Assembly: GCF_963583255.1 (NCBI RefSeq) | Contig: NC_084813.1 | Coordinates: forward strand, 16,344,299-16,408,298 | Source of the DNA: Pyrus communis | Taxonomy: Eukaryota > Streptophyta > Magnoliopsida > Rosales > Rosaceae | Length of the DNA: 64,000 bases | Direction of reading: 5' to 3' | Shown: piece by piece, positions 36,256 through 48,110 of the stretch | How positions within the stretch are numbered: position 1 is the first letter of the stretch | Layout of the letters: every line of letters starts with the position of its first letter | The notes under the pieces: generated by a model | Told to the model about the DNA's origin: nothing | Databases searched by the model: none | What the model saw: only the letters and a program-made list of their open reading frames with translations | Program-made: the position numbers and the translations under genes

Positions 36256-36861
36256 TGGAGCCTAAAATAATCCTAAAAATTCTAGAGGCGACACGTGGAC
36301 TTTTACCTAATAAATACATGATTGCCCTCAATAAATGAGCAGGCTTCTTAGATGCTTCCAAGCGTAGCTTACACCCCTGAAGGTTCCAGCAACTGAATAC
36401 GACTGGCCACAGCTCACCTGCCCTTGGCAAGGAAAAGTCAAAGCATTAAAAATAAGGATTAATTATCCAAATCCTATCTTTAATACATTCCTAATTGAAG
36501 ATTGACTCCAATCAAATAATTAATCCTAATTTAAATCAATGAGGGATAATTACTCTATTATCTCAATATATTATTTCCTATTTAATATTTTCAGAATATT
36601 TCTCCATAAACCCTAACATTGTGGCCGGTCTATCCCTATAAATACCCCATATTCTACCAAATTTCGGTAAGATTTTGCAACCCTAAAAATCCCTAAACAC
36701 TTTATTCTCCTCAGAGAAACTAACTTAGGCCTCGGAGATCCATCGGCCTAACCCACCCCCACCTAATGGGCACATAAGGCTTAGTTCCTTGATCAAAGGT
36801 GTTAATTGTTTTGCAGGTGCATTTTTGTCAAGACTGAAGACGGCGGAAATTTGCATTGACA
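36256..36861 (+). repeat. 5' LTR of the LARD-like element
   Basis: 606 bp, with TATA box text at about 36638-36651. It is followed by AATTGGTGTTTTCATTGAGA, a probable primer site. Confidence 0.8.
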
Positions 36862-38194
36862 AATTGGTGTTTTCATTGAGAGCTGATTCAAATACTCGAA
36901 GAAACCTCTTGCATTTGGTTTCTTGAATTTTATGTTACATTGAATTTCCCACACGTCATATCAATTAATTTTTCCTAGAAAGTTTATTGATCAATCCATG
37001 GGGAAATGATACAATGGTAGGAAATTTAGAAACCACGATGAACGGAACCCCATACGTACAAGGATTTGGACAGGAGAGTGTAGATGAAGACATAGCCCCA
37101 CGACGGAGATCCTCAAGGCTCAACACGACAGCAGGAGAAGCCTCACCGCCGCAAATCTGCGCCATCACCACCACCATGACCCAGCAGCCACGGCCCAAGT
37201 TCCACCATTGCTACTCTCGCAACGTCACAACCCTCAAAACCCTGGGCTAGAGGCCCAGGTCTAGACAGTGGTCCACGGGTAGGAGGCCCAATGTTTGGCA
37301 GCTGCCATAACAGACCCAAGGTAGGAGGCCTAGCCCACTGCAGCAGCCCCAACTACCAACAAGTGAGCTCAGTCGCTCCAGGCCTAGGCTTATGCCTATG
37401 AAAACCCAGCAGAGCTAGCCCAGCCAGTAGAAGTGGCCCACAGACAGGCGGCTTAAGCCCAGCCAGCTACCAGTCGAGCCCAGCCAGCTGTCAACCAAGC
37501 CCAAGCCCGTGAGGAGTTAGCGCCAGCCTAACACCCCCACACGCGTGCCGACCTCATAACCGAGTTGGCTCGCCCCGCAACCCACTCCGGTGACCCGGTC
37601 CGTGGCTCAATCCAATCCGAGGCTATCTCCGACGATCCAGATTCCTACCACCGGTCCAGCAATCGATTCATGGTTATTTTCACCCCACTTTTCTGAATGA
37701 ATGCCCGCTTTGGGCTCAAGTTTTGTACCTGCAGTCCACTACACTTCCACCATAAATGGAGAAGCCATTTGTCTAGACTCTTCCAATCCGAATGGCAAGC
37801 ACCACCTTCCCCTATAGGTAACCAATTTGACAAGCACCCTCACCCAGTAGACCACCTTGGTGAACCAACTCCTCGAGCGTATCGAGATGCAGGGCGCCCC
37901 AGATGAGGTGTCTCGAAACAGGACAATGGCGGAATAACGTGACTCATTCCAGCGACGTCCCAAAAAAGAGCAGCTCAGCCTATTACGAATCGTGCATTCG
38001 AGTAGTGTGCACTCTCGTTTGGGTCCCTGGGAAAACGTCTTATCCCGTCTAGATGCCTAGAGAAGCGTTCATTCCTGACTCGGCTTATGAGTCAGTGTGC
38101 ATTAGAGGTTGGCTCTACACTCCGACGAGCACTCAGGACATTCCAGGAAAAACGTCCACACGGTTCATTGTCGCTGTCATCCTTCACCCGCTTG
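36862..38194 (+). pseudogene. Gag-like remains in the LARD-like element
   Basis: The text is proline- and glutamine-rich in several frames with frequent GGCCCAG words. Near 37850-38100, across frames, it reads gag-like phrases such as LLERIEMQGAPDEVSRNRT and then SSVHSRLGPW. The SVHSRLG motif repeats imperfectly downstream. Stops and frame changes make it non-functional. The copia element entered at its end. Confidence 0.5.
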
Positions 38195-38199
38195 ACGCA

Positions 38200-38394
38200 T
38201 AAAGAGTCTAATAATAGTAGTTGTATAGCTGGAGTTAGTTAGACAAGGGCAGTGTGTAATTAGTTGTAAATGCTAGGGTCAATTTTATTCTTGTATTGGT
38301 GTTTATATATATTGTTGTAAATGTATTATTTGATGATGATGAAATAAGAAGATATTTTTTCTACTTCTCTGAGTTCCTTACAAACGTTTCTACA
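38200..38394 (+). repeat. 5' LTR of the copia element
   Basis: It starts TAAAGAGTCTAATA (TGTAAAGAG in the partner) and ends GTTTCTACA. It contains GTTTATATATATTG as a TATA-like box. Confidence 0.9.
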
Positions 38395-38549
38395 TGGTAT
38401 CAATCGCCACCGCCTCACGGCCTTGGTGAATCTTCGATCCTCATGGCTCCGCGTTCGCTTCGATCTCTGGTGATTTTTTCTTGGCGATTCTTCGATCTCT
38501 TGTGTCTCTCTGTATTCTGTTTGGTTGGATCTTGATATTTTCTTCAAGC

Positions 38550-41500
38550 ATGGCGTCCGATTCGTCGTCTTCTCCCTCAAATCCCTCTCTCTCAAACCCT
38601 AATTTGGTGCCTAGTTATACCTCTTTGACGATTCAAAACATTGGGAGTATGGTTCCTATCAAGCTTAAGAGCTCGAATTATCTTCCATGGCGTGCGCTCT
38701 TTGCTCCGATTCTCCGTCGCTACAAGCTTCTTGGTGTTATTGATGGATCTGAGCCCTGTCCATCTCCTTTGCTTTCTGATCGCTCACCCAATCCGTTGTT
38801 TGAACAGTGGTATGAAAAAGATCAGAATCTCTTGATTTGGTTGAATTCTACACTCTCGGAGGAGATCATTCCTTTTACAGTTGGGGTTTCTTCTTCTCGA
38901 GATCTTTGGGTTAAATTGGAACAACGTTTTGGAGGAATTTCCGATGCTCATGTTCATCAACTTCGTTCTCGTCTTCAGTCTCTTCAGAAAGGCTCTCACT
39001 CAATATCTGAGTATCTGCAGCAAATCAAGGCAATTTCTGATTCCTTAACTACCGCCGGTGCTGGTGTGTCCGATCGTGACCTCATTGCTGCTACACTACA
39101 TGGCTTACCAGAGGAATTTGACTCGTTTGTTGATTCTATCACTCTTTGGCTCTCATCTACTACTCTGGATGAACTGCATGATCTTCTTCTTACCAAAGAG
39201 TTGTCAATGGCTCGTCGCAAGAAATCTGTTGCTATTGAACCTTTTCAAGCGTATGCTGCTCAGAATCAACCACCCTTACTTCCCACACCCCATTCCTCTC
39301 AGGCTTATGTTGCTCACAATCAACCAATGCAAAATTCTTTTCGGTACAACTCTAATCGCGGTCGGAATACCAATCGTTTTCACAACAACAGAGGCAATCG
39401 TAACTATCAGGGCAATCGGGGCAATCATTCTAATTCTGGATTCACTAGGTATCACAATCAAGGCTTTCATTCTCAGGGTTCATCTAATTCTCGTACTTCT
39501 TGTCAAATCTGTGGATCCACAAGCCATGAAGCCATTGATTGCTATGATCTCATGAATCCGGACATCTTTGGGAAAGTTCCTCCTACCAAACTTGCTGCTA
39601 TGTACACTCAGTATGCCTCCAAACCATCTCCCTCTTGGATTCTTGATTCTGGCGTTACATCTCACATCACTCATGATATCTCCAACATTACTTCTCCTAC
39701 TCCTTATACTGGTGATGATAAGGTCTATATCGGCGATGGCAAAGGTTTGTCCATTCATCATACTGGCAGTACATCCTTAAATACTGCTCATGTTTCTTTC
39801 AAATTGAACAATGTTTTACATGTTCCGCAAATGAAGCACAATTTACTCTCTGCATATCAATTTCTCAAAGATAATTCCTGTTCTTTGACTTTGACTTCCA
39901 ATGGCTCCGTTGTTAAGGATCGTTCTACGGGGAAGATGCTTTTGCGGGGACCGGTTAGAAATGGTTTCTATCATCTTCAAGGTATTCCTGCTTCTTTCTC
40001 TCCATCTTCCTTGTCATCTCGTGCTTTGGTCTGTACTAAAGCATCTGTGAATATTTGGCACAGTCGCTTGGGGCACCCATCTTCCTCCATCTTCAGGAGA
40101 GTTATATCTACAAATAAGCTTGCTTTGCAAGGGAAGCATTCTGTTGATTTTTTCTGCTCTGACTGTGCCGTTGCTAAGAATCACAAGCTTCCGTTTTCCT
40201 CATCTACTTCATTTTCAACTACTAGTTTAAGCTTGCTACATTGTGATGTTTGGGGCCCAGCTCCGGTTGTTTCTGTTTGTGGTTACAAGTACTACCTTCT
40301 AATTGTGGATGATCATAGCAAATATACTTGGTTCTTTCCTTTAAAGGCCAAATCTGATGTATATTCCACTTTTGTTATGTTCAAAAACTATGTTGAAACT
40401 TATGTTGGAAATAAAATCAAATGTTTGAGATCTGACTCAGGGGGTGAATTTACTAGCAATCAATTTAAATCTTTTCTTCAAGCTCATGGTATATCTCATC
40501 AGCTCAGTTGTCCACACACTCCTGAGCAAAATGGTTGCGTTGAAAGAAAGCACCGTCATTTAGTTGAGACAACTCGGACTTTATTGGTAGCATCCAAAGT
40601 TCCTCATTTGTATTAGGTTGAAGCATTCTCTACTGCCATTTATCTTATCAACCGACTGCCTATTTCTAGTTTGCACAGTTCTCCATGGGAACTTTTATTC
40701 AAGTTTTCTCCAGACTATTCCAAGTTAAAGGTTTTTGGTTGCTCCTGTTATCCTTGGTTAAAGCCTTATGTTTCCTCAAAGTTAGAAGGCAAGAGTAAAG
40801 AATGTGTTTTTCTGGGATATAGTTTGCAGCACAAGGGATATCGGTGTCTTGCTCTTGATACTCAGAGAATATATATCTCTTGCCATGTGCAATTCAACGA
40901 GACACATTTTCCCTTTCATCATCTTTCTTCTGTGTCTGCTCCACCAACATCTCCCTCTTCATCTGTTATTATTGATCTGCACTTCTCCATTCCTCAGCAC
41001 CCTCAAGACTTCTCTTCCTCTTCCAGTTCATCACTTCAACCATCTGTGCCTTCCTCCATTGCACCTGTTTCTTCTCCCGTACCATTGTCCAACCCTGCCT
41101 CTATTACTGATAGGGGTGGTTCGGTATGGGGATCCCATACCGAAACCCTTGTCCCGATTCCCAAACCGAAATTTTCGGGAATCCCAAATTCAATACCAAT
41201 CCCAAACCAAATTTTCGGGAATCCCAATTTTCGGGAATCCCGAAATAATTTCGAGATTTCGGGACAAATCGGGAATCCCGAAATGCTTTTGGGCTTTTGG
41301 GCTTTTGGACTAAAATTTGACATATTATGCTTTTAGGCTAAAATTTGACATATTATGCTTTTGGGCCCGAACTGCCAATTTGTTATTTATACTAATTTGC
41401 CCACTGCCCACTGCACAAATTTGACATAGTTTCATAAATTAAGTTTCAATCTACCCACTGCCCATTTGTGCACAAAGTTTCAATAATAACGAAGTTTCAA

Positions 41501-43729
41501 TCTGCCCACTACACATGCATCATGCATGCAATAAAAATAAATTAGGTACCAAACCCAAAAGCAAAAATAATAGTTACAAGCCAAGGTTTTAAAATAAATA
41601 CAGTAACAAACTCAAAAGCAAAAATAATAGTTATAAGCCAAGCTGGGTGGTGATTCTGGTGAAGGAAGGCTGGTGGCACAGTGGCTGCGCTTCAAGCTCT
41701 TGACGGAACGGAAGTGAAAATTGAAATGGGGGTTCTGACCTAAAAACAAATGAACGGCACAGATTAAATCTAAAACAATGAACGGTTGAAATAATTCTCT
41801 TATAATTAAAAAATAATATATATATATATAATATTTATTTCGGTTCGGTATGGGAATACCGAAAAAATGGAGATGCAATACCGAATCCCGTATCGAAAAT
41901 TTCGGTTTGGTTCGGGATGACATACCGAAAATTTCGGGAATTTTGGTTTGGGATTTTTTTGGTTTGGGATCGGGATTTTTTCGGTTTGGTTTGGGATTTT
42001 TGGGATTTTTTTCCAGCCCTAATTACTGATTCCTCTTCAGCTGCTGTTAACGCCCATCCTATGCTCACAAGATCTAAGGCTGGTATTTTCAAACCGAAGG
42101 CTTATTCTGCCACTAAACATCCATTACCTCTAGATGTCGACTTTGTTCCTTCTACATACTTACAAGCTTCCAAATATAAACACTGGAGACAGGCTATGCA
42201 GGAAGAGTTTAATGCTCTTCAACTCACTGGTACTTGGCACTTGGTTCCTCTCTCTCCATCTCAGAATATTGTGGGTTGTAAATGGGTGTTCAGGATTAAG
42301 AGGAAACCTGATGGCATAGTAGATCGGTATAAAGCTCGTTTAGTAGCTAAAGGATTTCATCAGCAAGCGAGTGTTGACTATCAAGATACCTTTAGTCCAG
42401 TGGCCAAGCAGGTTACCATTCAGATTTTATTAACTCTGGCTATTCAATTTGACTGGTTTCTCAATCAATTGGACATTAGCAATGCCTTTTTACATGGGGA
42501 TCTCAAGGAAGATGTCTTTATGAGTCAACCACCTGGTTTTCTTGATTCTAATCTTCCTAATCATGTGTGTAAACTAAACAAATCTCTGTACGGCTTAAAA
42601 CAAGCTCCCTGAGCTTGGTTTGATAAACTGTTTCAAGCCCTGCACACATTTGGTTTCACACAATCCTCTTCCGATGCTTCTCTGTTTGTTCTGCAAGCTT
42701 CAGTTCCAGTTTTTGTTTTGGTCTATGTGGATGACATACTTGTGACTGGCCCAAATACAATTATTTGTCAGCAATTTATTCAAAAGCTCAGTCAAGTATT
42801 TCCTGTTAAATACCTTGGACCTCCTCATTATTTCTTGGGTTTAGAGGTTCACCGCACTTCTGAAGGTCTTTTCATGCATCAGGGTAAATATCTCCTCGAT
42901 CTTCGTCACAAGACTAATATGGCAGGTGCCAAACCTTGTGTCACTCCTCTTGGTACTTCAAAACTTAATCACAGTGGTCATTTCCTCTCTAATCCCACAG
43001 AATATCGGTCTATCGTGGATGGCTTACAGTATCTCACCTGGACAAGACCTGAACTCTCCTTTGCTGTCAATCAAGTTTGTCAATTCATGCATGCTCCCAG
43101 GGAACAACATATGCAGGCTGCAAAACGTATTCTCCGGTTTCTCAAAGGTACCCTTACACAAGGTATCTGGTTTAAAAAAAGGTTCTTTAGATCTCACTGC
43201 CTATTCTGATGGTGATTGGGCTGGTTGTACTTATGATCGGCGATCTACCAGTGGGTTTTGTGTTTTTCTGGGTACGAATTTAATTAGTTGGACTGCTAAA
43301 AAGCAACCAACTGTTGCCCGATCCTCAACTGAGGCGGAATACCGTTCTTTAGCTCACACTGCAGCTGAACTTACTTGGATCTGCAAGGTGTTTTCTGATA
43401 TTCATTTCTCTCTGTCTACAGTTCCCGTCATTTGGTGTGATAATATTTCTGCAATCTCTCTTGCTTCCAATCCTGTTTTCCATGCTCGGACAAAGCATGT
43501 TGAGGTAGATTATCATTATATTCGGGAGCTTGTCTTGGCTCGGTTGGTTAAAGTTCTCTATGTTTGTAGCCACGATCAACTTGCTGACTTACACACCAAG
43601 TCTCTATCCAAGCACCGATTCTGTTTTCTTCAGTCCAAGCTTCCTTTTGGCACCTTTCATGCACCAAGTCTCAGCTTGAGGGGGTGTAAAGAGTCTAATA
43701 GTAGTAGTTGTATAGCTGGAGTTAGTTAG
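38550..43729 (+). pseudogene. Copia gag-pol polyprotein with two nonsense codons, a frameshift and an insertion
   Basis: The first ATG (38550) gives MASDSSSSP. Gag has the UBN2-type region and a knuckle CQICGSTSHEAIDC. Protease reads WILDSGVTSH (Val where Ala is usual). Integrase shows WHSRLGHP, HCDVWGP, RSDSGGEF and EQNGCVERKHRH, so its acidic triad is visible. RT keeps LVYVDDILVTG and RNase H keeps SDGDWAG and STEAEYRSLA. Breaks are TAG at 40614-40616, a 911-bp insertion at 41111-42021, TGA at 42610-42612 and an extra A in the A7 run 43174-43180. Both stops stand where Trp is expected. It can no longer make a full polyprotein. Confidence 0.92.
41111..42021. mobile_element. 911-bp hAT-like non-autonomous element inside copia pol
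   Basis: The perfect 8-bp duplication ATTACTGA lies at 41103-41110 and 42022-42029. The ends are TAGGGGTGGTTCGG and, reverse-complemented, TAGGGCTGGAAAAAA. The subterminal parts are rich in palindromic TTCGGGAATCCCGAA and CGGTATGGGA words. There is no transposase. It is the innermost layer of a three-element nest. Confidence 0.9.
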
Positions 43730-43881
43730 ACAAGGGCAGTGTGTAATTAGTTGTAAATGTTAGGGTCAATTTTATTCTTGTATTGGTGTCTATATATATT
43801 GTTGTAAATGTATTATTTGATGATGAAATAAGAAGATATTTTTTCTACTTCTCTGAGTTCCTTACAAACTAAGTTTCTACA
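43685..43881 (+). repeat. 3' LTR of the copia element
   Basis: It starts TGTAAAGAGTCTAATAG and ends AAGTTTCTACA, with ACGCA directly after. Confidence 0.9.
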
Positions 43882-43886
43882 ACGCA

Positions 43887-44420
43887 AACCTCAGACGGAA
43901 TCACATGCTTGTACGCCTTAAGAAAAGCTTGAAATAGCTCATCGGAATTGATATTGACATGTGCAGCCTTGAAATAGCCCACCTTGACGGAAGAACCACC
44001 TTGACTGTACCAAGGTGGAAGATACTCGTCACTTTTACGATCAGAGGAAGACATTTCAAAGTCCCTGCAAAAAGTATGAAGAAAAATATTTAGAAGGCAA
44101 CTTGCAAGAAGAAAAAAAAATGAAATTAAAGAATGATCGAAAAGCCTAGCGCCAAGCCCCATGACCCAACTCATCCACACGCCCAGGCCACAAAAAGGCC
44201 CAGCCCTCACTCTTTCTCTAACACGCGACCCGAGCCGTTCCAGCCCAAAGTGGAAGGAGGCCCACGCCTCCCTCTTCCCTTCCTTTTTCGCACGCTCAAC
44301 ACTCCAAGATAGGCCCAGGCCTCTCGGCCTAAGCCACCAAGACCCAAGAGCTGGCCCGAGCCAGTCTCTCCTCTCTCTCACTTCACGCTTACATGGTCTC
44401 ATGCCAGCACTCCAAGCCAA
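43887..44420 (-). other. Antisense open frame in the LARD-like element, possible captured exon
   Basis: On the minus strand an open frame includes a good acceptor-like TTTTTGCAG|GGAC (near 44070). It then reads EMSSSDRKSDEYLPPWYSQ, VKVGYFKAAHVNINSDELFQ and AYKHVIPSEV before its stop in the copia LTR. The composition is that of a real protein. I do not recognise the family. Reverse-strand frames inside LARD interiors are sometimes captured genes. The left neighbour was cut by the copia insertion. Confidence 0.4.
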
Positions 44421-45034
44421 CTCAAAGGCTCACAGCCCGATCTACCAGTGAGGAAGGGAGAGTGCCTCATGCCTTTCTCCCCTTCCTCTGCTCTCCAATA
44501 AAGCCCAAGGCCATTCGGCCCAATCTACCAGCAGGAGAGACCTGGCCCATGCCGATTTCTCTCTTTCGCACCATCAGTAGCATCGTGGCACCCCTGCCAC
44601 ATGTTCCACACGACCTCGGCCCCTGCTGAGCCAATTTTTCAAGTCCCAAGACTCTCAAAAAATTCAAGAAGAAGAAAATTCAAACTTTTCTTACCTTGGT
44701 GTGGCACGGAGAAGAAGAACTACAACGAGAGACGACTCTTTGCAAGGGTAAGAGAAGAAGAAAGCTAGGGGAGGGGGAAGAAAAATTTCCTCTGGCTTCT
44801 CTTTCTTGTTAGAATGATGATTGCTCTCCAAATTTATTTAATCCCCTGCTAAAAGCAGAATTAAATAGGTATTGGGGGCAATTGATTTCCTTTTCCTAGA
44901 AGAAGTCTATCTCTAAATAAAGAAAGAAGATCAAGTTCAAATTAGGAAACAACTCTACAAGCCTATGCAGCTTGGGATTACTACATCTAATGCCCTTTTT
45001 CCTATGTGCAACCCAACATGTATGAGGGCATTTG
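44421..45034. other. Interior of the LARD-like element, GC-rich then purine-rich
   Basis: 44160-44640 is rich in GGCCCA and CCAAG words, like 37190-37520 near the other end. 44690-44800 is GAAGAAG-rich. No protein was recognised. Confidence 0.5.
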
Positions 45035-45642
45035 TGGAGCCTAAAATAATCCCAAAAATTATAGAGGCAACACATAGACGTTTGCCCAAGAAAGATATGA
45101 TTGCCCTCAATAAATGAGCAGGCTTCTCAGATGCTCCCACATGCAGCTCACACTTCTGAAGGTCCCAGCAGCTAAATACGACTGCCCACAGCTCACTTGC
45201 CCTTGGCAAAGAAAAGTCAAAGCATTAAAGATAAGGATTAATTATCCAAATCCTATCTTTAATACATTCCCAATTGAAGATTAACTCCAATCAAAGTAAT
45301 TCCTATTTAAATCAATTAGGGATAATTACTCTATTATCTCAAGATATTATTTCCTATTTAATATCTTGAGAATATTTCTCCATAAACCCTAACACTATGG
45401 CCGACCCTATCCCTATAAATACCCTACATTCTACTAAATTTCGGTAAGCTTTTGCAACCTTAAAAAGTCATAAACACTTTATTATCCTCAGAGAAACTGA
45501 CTTAGGCATCGGAGATCCATCGGCCTAACCCCCCCCCCCCCACCTAGTGGGCGCGTCAAGCTTAGGTCCTTGATCAAAGGTGTTAATTGTCTTGCAATTG
45601 CATTTTCGTCAAAACTGAAGATCATGGAAATTTGCACTGACA
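45035..45642 (+). repeat. 3' LTR of the LARD-like element
   Basis: 608 bp, colinear with 36256-36861, with scattered substitutions and small indels (for example the C-run at 45529-45541). A purine-rich tract before it is not obvious. Confidence 0.8.
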
Positions 45643-45651
45643 CTATCCACC

Positions 45652-46074
45652 TCAGATAGATAAGAAAGCAAGTGGATCGGGGGACCCCCATTGCAGCAGC
45701 ATCACATGACTCACTAGATAGAGGTGGGCCTCGTGCTTCTGCTTCCTCAGTGTGGACAGATCAGCTACGGGTGAGCGCACAGATTCCACACTTTCTACAG
45801 CTGAGATTGTCTTACAGTTGAGATCTAGTAGCTGAGGCGCGTTCTTGGGTTGTGATGAGTGTGGCGCCCCAACTACAATCCGTTCCAACAAATCTTTATT
45901 CTGTGACTCGGATTTTTTGACCATTGGAACCCAACATGGTAAATACGAGGCTAAAATTATAAAGTTAAGGGTGGAAATTATAGATCCCTTACCGTTGGAG
46001 GAAAAAAACTGTCTAACCTCGTGCATATAGATGAATAGTTGAAAACACAGGGCTAAGATTTGGAATTTTTCCAC
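45652..46074 (-). other. Unrecognised open frame abutting the LARD end
   Basis: An open frame on the minus strand gives up to 140 residues. The likelier coding part starts at MVKKSESQNKDLLERIVVG and includes KNAPQLLDLNCKTISA. It ends within 10 bp of the outer edge of the LTR at 45035-45642, as if an insertion cut it. I do not recognise the protein. It is divergent from the ATP synthase epsilon gene about 200 bp away. It may be a gene fragment or chance. Confidence 0.25.
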
Positions 46075-46277
46075 CTTTAGGTTGAAGATAGCCTTGCTAG
46101 AATTAACAGAGATTTATTCATATAATTGGGCCTTCTCTAATGGCCTCACATTAACATAAAACTCGATCAGGCCCATAAACAAAGCCCATTTGGGATTTAA
46201 CCACCACTGCAAATTAAAGGGGAGCTTCGTAGGTCACATTGACTGACACACAGAGAGAGCGAAACCAGAGAAAGACA

Positions 46278-48110
46278 ATGGCGTCGAACGCAGCGGCACC
46301 GTTTTGGCGCGCAGCCGGTATGACCTACATCACCTACTCCAACATCTGTGCGAATCTGGTTCGTAATTGCCTCAAGGAGCCTTACAAGACCGAAGCCATT
46401 TCCCGCGAGAGGGTCCACTTCGCCGTCTCCAAGTGGGCGGAAGGCAAGCCTGAGAAGCCCAGTAAGCTCATCCCCTCATTTATATTTCGGATTTCCGATC
46501 TTCATTTCAGTGATTTGTTGTTGATTTTGATGTTAAAAATCTCATATTTTGATCGTTGTTAGTCGTTGATTTCAATCTGTGCGGTTAGGATTCGGGGTTT
46601 TTCTCTGATGGATTGAAATTTTGGGGTTGTCTGGTTAAATGAGATTTAATTTTGTGATGGGCTGATGGAATTCAATTTGCAATGTTGGATTGTGTAATTG
46701 GTGTGATGGAAATGAGTGGCTCAGATGAAAGTTTTGTTGTTTTGGTGTAGCGAGTAGTGGTGAAAATGCATTTGGTTGAATGAAGATTATTTAGGTTCAT
46801 GGGTTTTCTTCCAGTTTAAGATTTTTTGAAATTGTCAAAGGTGTTAACTTTTAGATGAATCTGGATTTTGTCATGACTAAAAGCGCCTGCGTCGAAGAAA
46901 ACCTGTTGTGATCTCTTGCTTTGTGTTAGTAAGTTTCAGAGTTGAGGTTTGTGAACTGAGAATGTATCTCTGAACTTTGCACCGTATGACTAACTTCCGT
47001 GGGAATGTATCTCCATTTGTGCAGTTTTAAAAACAATTTGGACCCTTTCTAGCAGCTGCAAATGTTTGTATTTTCCTTATGATACCATTAAGGTAATATG
47101 AGGACTGCAGTTGCGGGGGATTATCGTTGATGTTGCACGGACACTCCTAAACCCCTAAGTGTCGGAGTGTTGGATATTAGAACAGTATACCTTTGTGTTT
47201 AAGAGTAAATAAAAGTAACCTCTGGTTTGTCATATCAGCTTATGTTGGAAAATAAATTGCAATCCTTCTATATTTTCAGTTTAGCTGTGTTGCTTTAGGT
47301 TAGTTGTGCTTGAGGAACTCCTCTTTGGGTTCACCTGCCTGCCAACATATAAGGAATTAAACCGAGAACAAATCCCTCAGAAGAGGGAGGGCAGAAGTTG
47401 GGTCCCATTGGGCTAGAACTCATGATTGGAAGGAACTCGTCCGCATAATATTGTTTCTTATAGGCTTACAGCATGCCTATGTAAATTCTTTTATAACATG
47501 TAAGGATTCCGAAACACTATTTAGGCACAATCTGCCTTATTATGCTCAAAGGGGGGCTTCTTATGTTACATGGAATGTGCTTGAAACAAGGCTTTCTTGC
47601 CAGGCTCTAATATCTTGTATTCTGGGATTTCTGTTGTGGGTTTTTTACATGTTAAAGTTGTGACTTGGTGTGCTTGTTATAGTTATGTTGTATGTTATCA
47701 AATCAAATGTCCACTGTGAATTGTTGGTGGTGTGCTGAAATATGAAATTTTGGATTTAGATTTTATTTGTTCATGCCGTGTGTTTTCTCAAAGTCATCCT
47801 AATTTATGAGGGTCCATTTTTTCTTGATTTGCCATCTAATGAAGAAAATACATTTTTCTTTTGAAATTATAGATATTCAGAAGGATTGTTAATAATCCTT
47901 TTGTTTAAATTTTTGTTATTTCTGATGGGTTAGAATTTTAACAACGTGAATGTAATTGTTCGTATTTGTATTTGATAAATACGTATACATTTGCATGGAA
48001 ATTTGATTTTTCAACTTTGTAAACCGAATTTTTATCCCGCCAAGCCAGTATTCTAATGGGTGTTTTGTGTTTTCTCAACAGCTGTTCGTACGGATACACC
48101 CGAAGCATGA
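46278..48110 (+). CDS. ATP synthase subunit epsilon, mitochondrial, 70 aa
   Basis: This is the small subunit of the central stalk of mitochondrial F1Fo ATP synthase, corresponding to bacterial-type delta/epsilon partners in mitochondrial naming. Exon 1 is 46278-46461 and exon 2 is 48082-48110, with a 1.62-kb intron (CCCA|GTAAGC, CAACAG|CTG). The joined protein is 70 aa and starts [20 protein letters not shown]. It contains [13 protein letters not shown] and a [13 protein letters not shown] segment, and ends VRTDTPEA. Length and motifs match plant orthologues closely. The start is the first ATG after an A-rich leader (ACAATGGCG). The last nine codons sit alone in exon 2, after most of the protein. 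There is no cleavable presequence, as is normal for this subunit. Confidence 0.95.
46462..48081 (+). other. Large intron of the ATP synthase epsilon gene
   Basis: 1.62 kb, T-rich, with a GTAAGC donor and a TTTTCTCAACAG acceptor. It shows no clear nested element or gene. Confidence 0.85.

Larger units (their letters stand above)
38200..43881 (+). mobile_element. Ty1/copia retrotransposon (short-LTR type), interrupted by a hAT-like element
   Basis: The LTRs are 195 bp (38200-38394) and 197 bp (43685-43881). The 5-bp duplication ACGCA is perfect (38195-38199, 43882-43886). The primer site TGGTATCA directly follows the 5' LTR and GCTTGAGGGGG precedes the 3' LTR. Gene order gag-protease-integrase-RT-RNase H is that of copia. 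Without the insert it is about 4.76 kb, the size of the Ale/Retrofit-type lineages. The LTRs differ at about three bases plus two small indels, and the 5' LTR has lost GT at its start. Confidence 0.95.
36256..45642 (+). mobile_element. LARD-like non-autonomous LTR element, interrupted by copia
   Basis: Two direct repeats of about 606 bp (36256-36861 and 45035-45642) start TGGAGCCTAAAATAATCC and end TGACA. Each contains CCCTATAAATACCC as a TATA box. After removing the copia insertion the interior is only about 2.5 kb and has no pol, as in large retrotransposon derivatives. The LTRs differ at many sites, so it is older than the gypsy and copia elements. No matching 5-bp duplication is visible (ATCAG against CTATC). 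Worn flanks or recombination could explain this. Confidence 0.75.

Noticed and set aside
38481..38549. Copia polyprotein starting at 38481 (MAILRS…)
   Set aside because: That position is TTG, not ATG. The first ATG in frame is at 38550.
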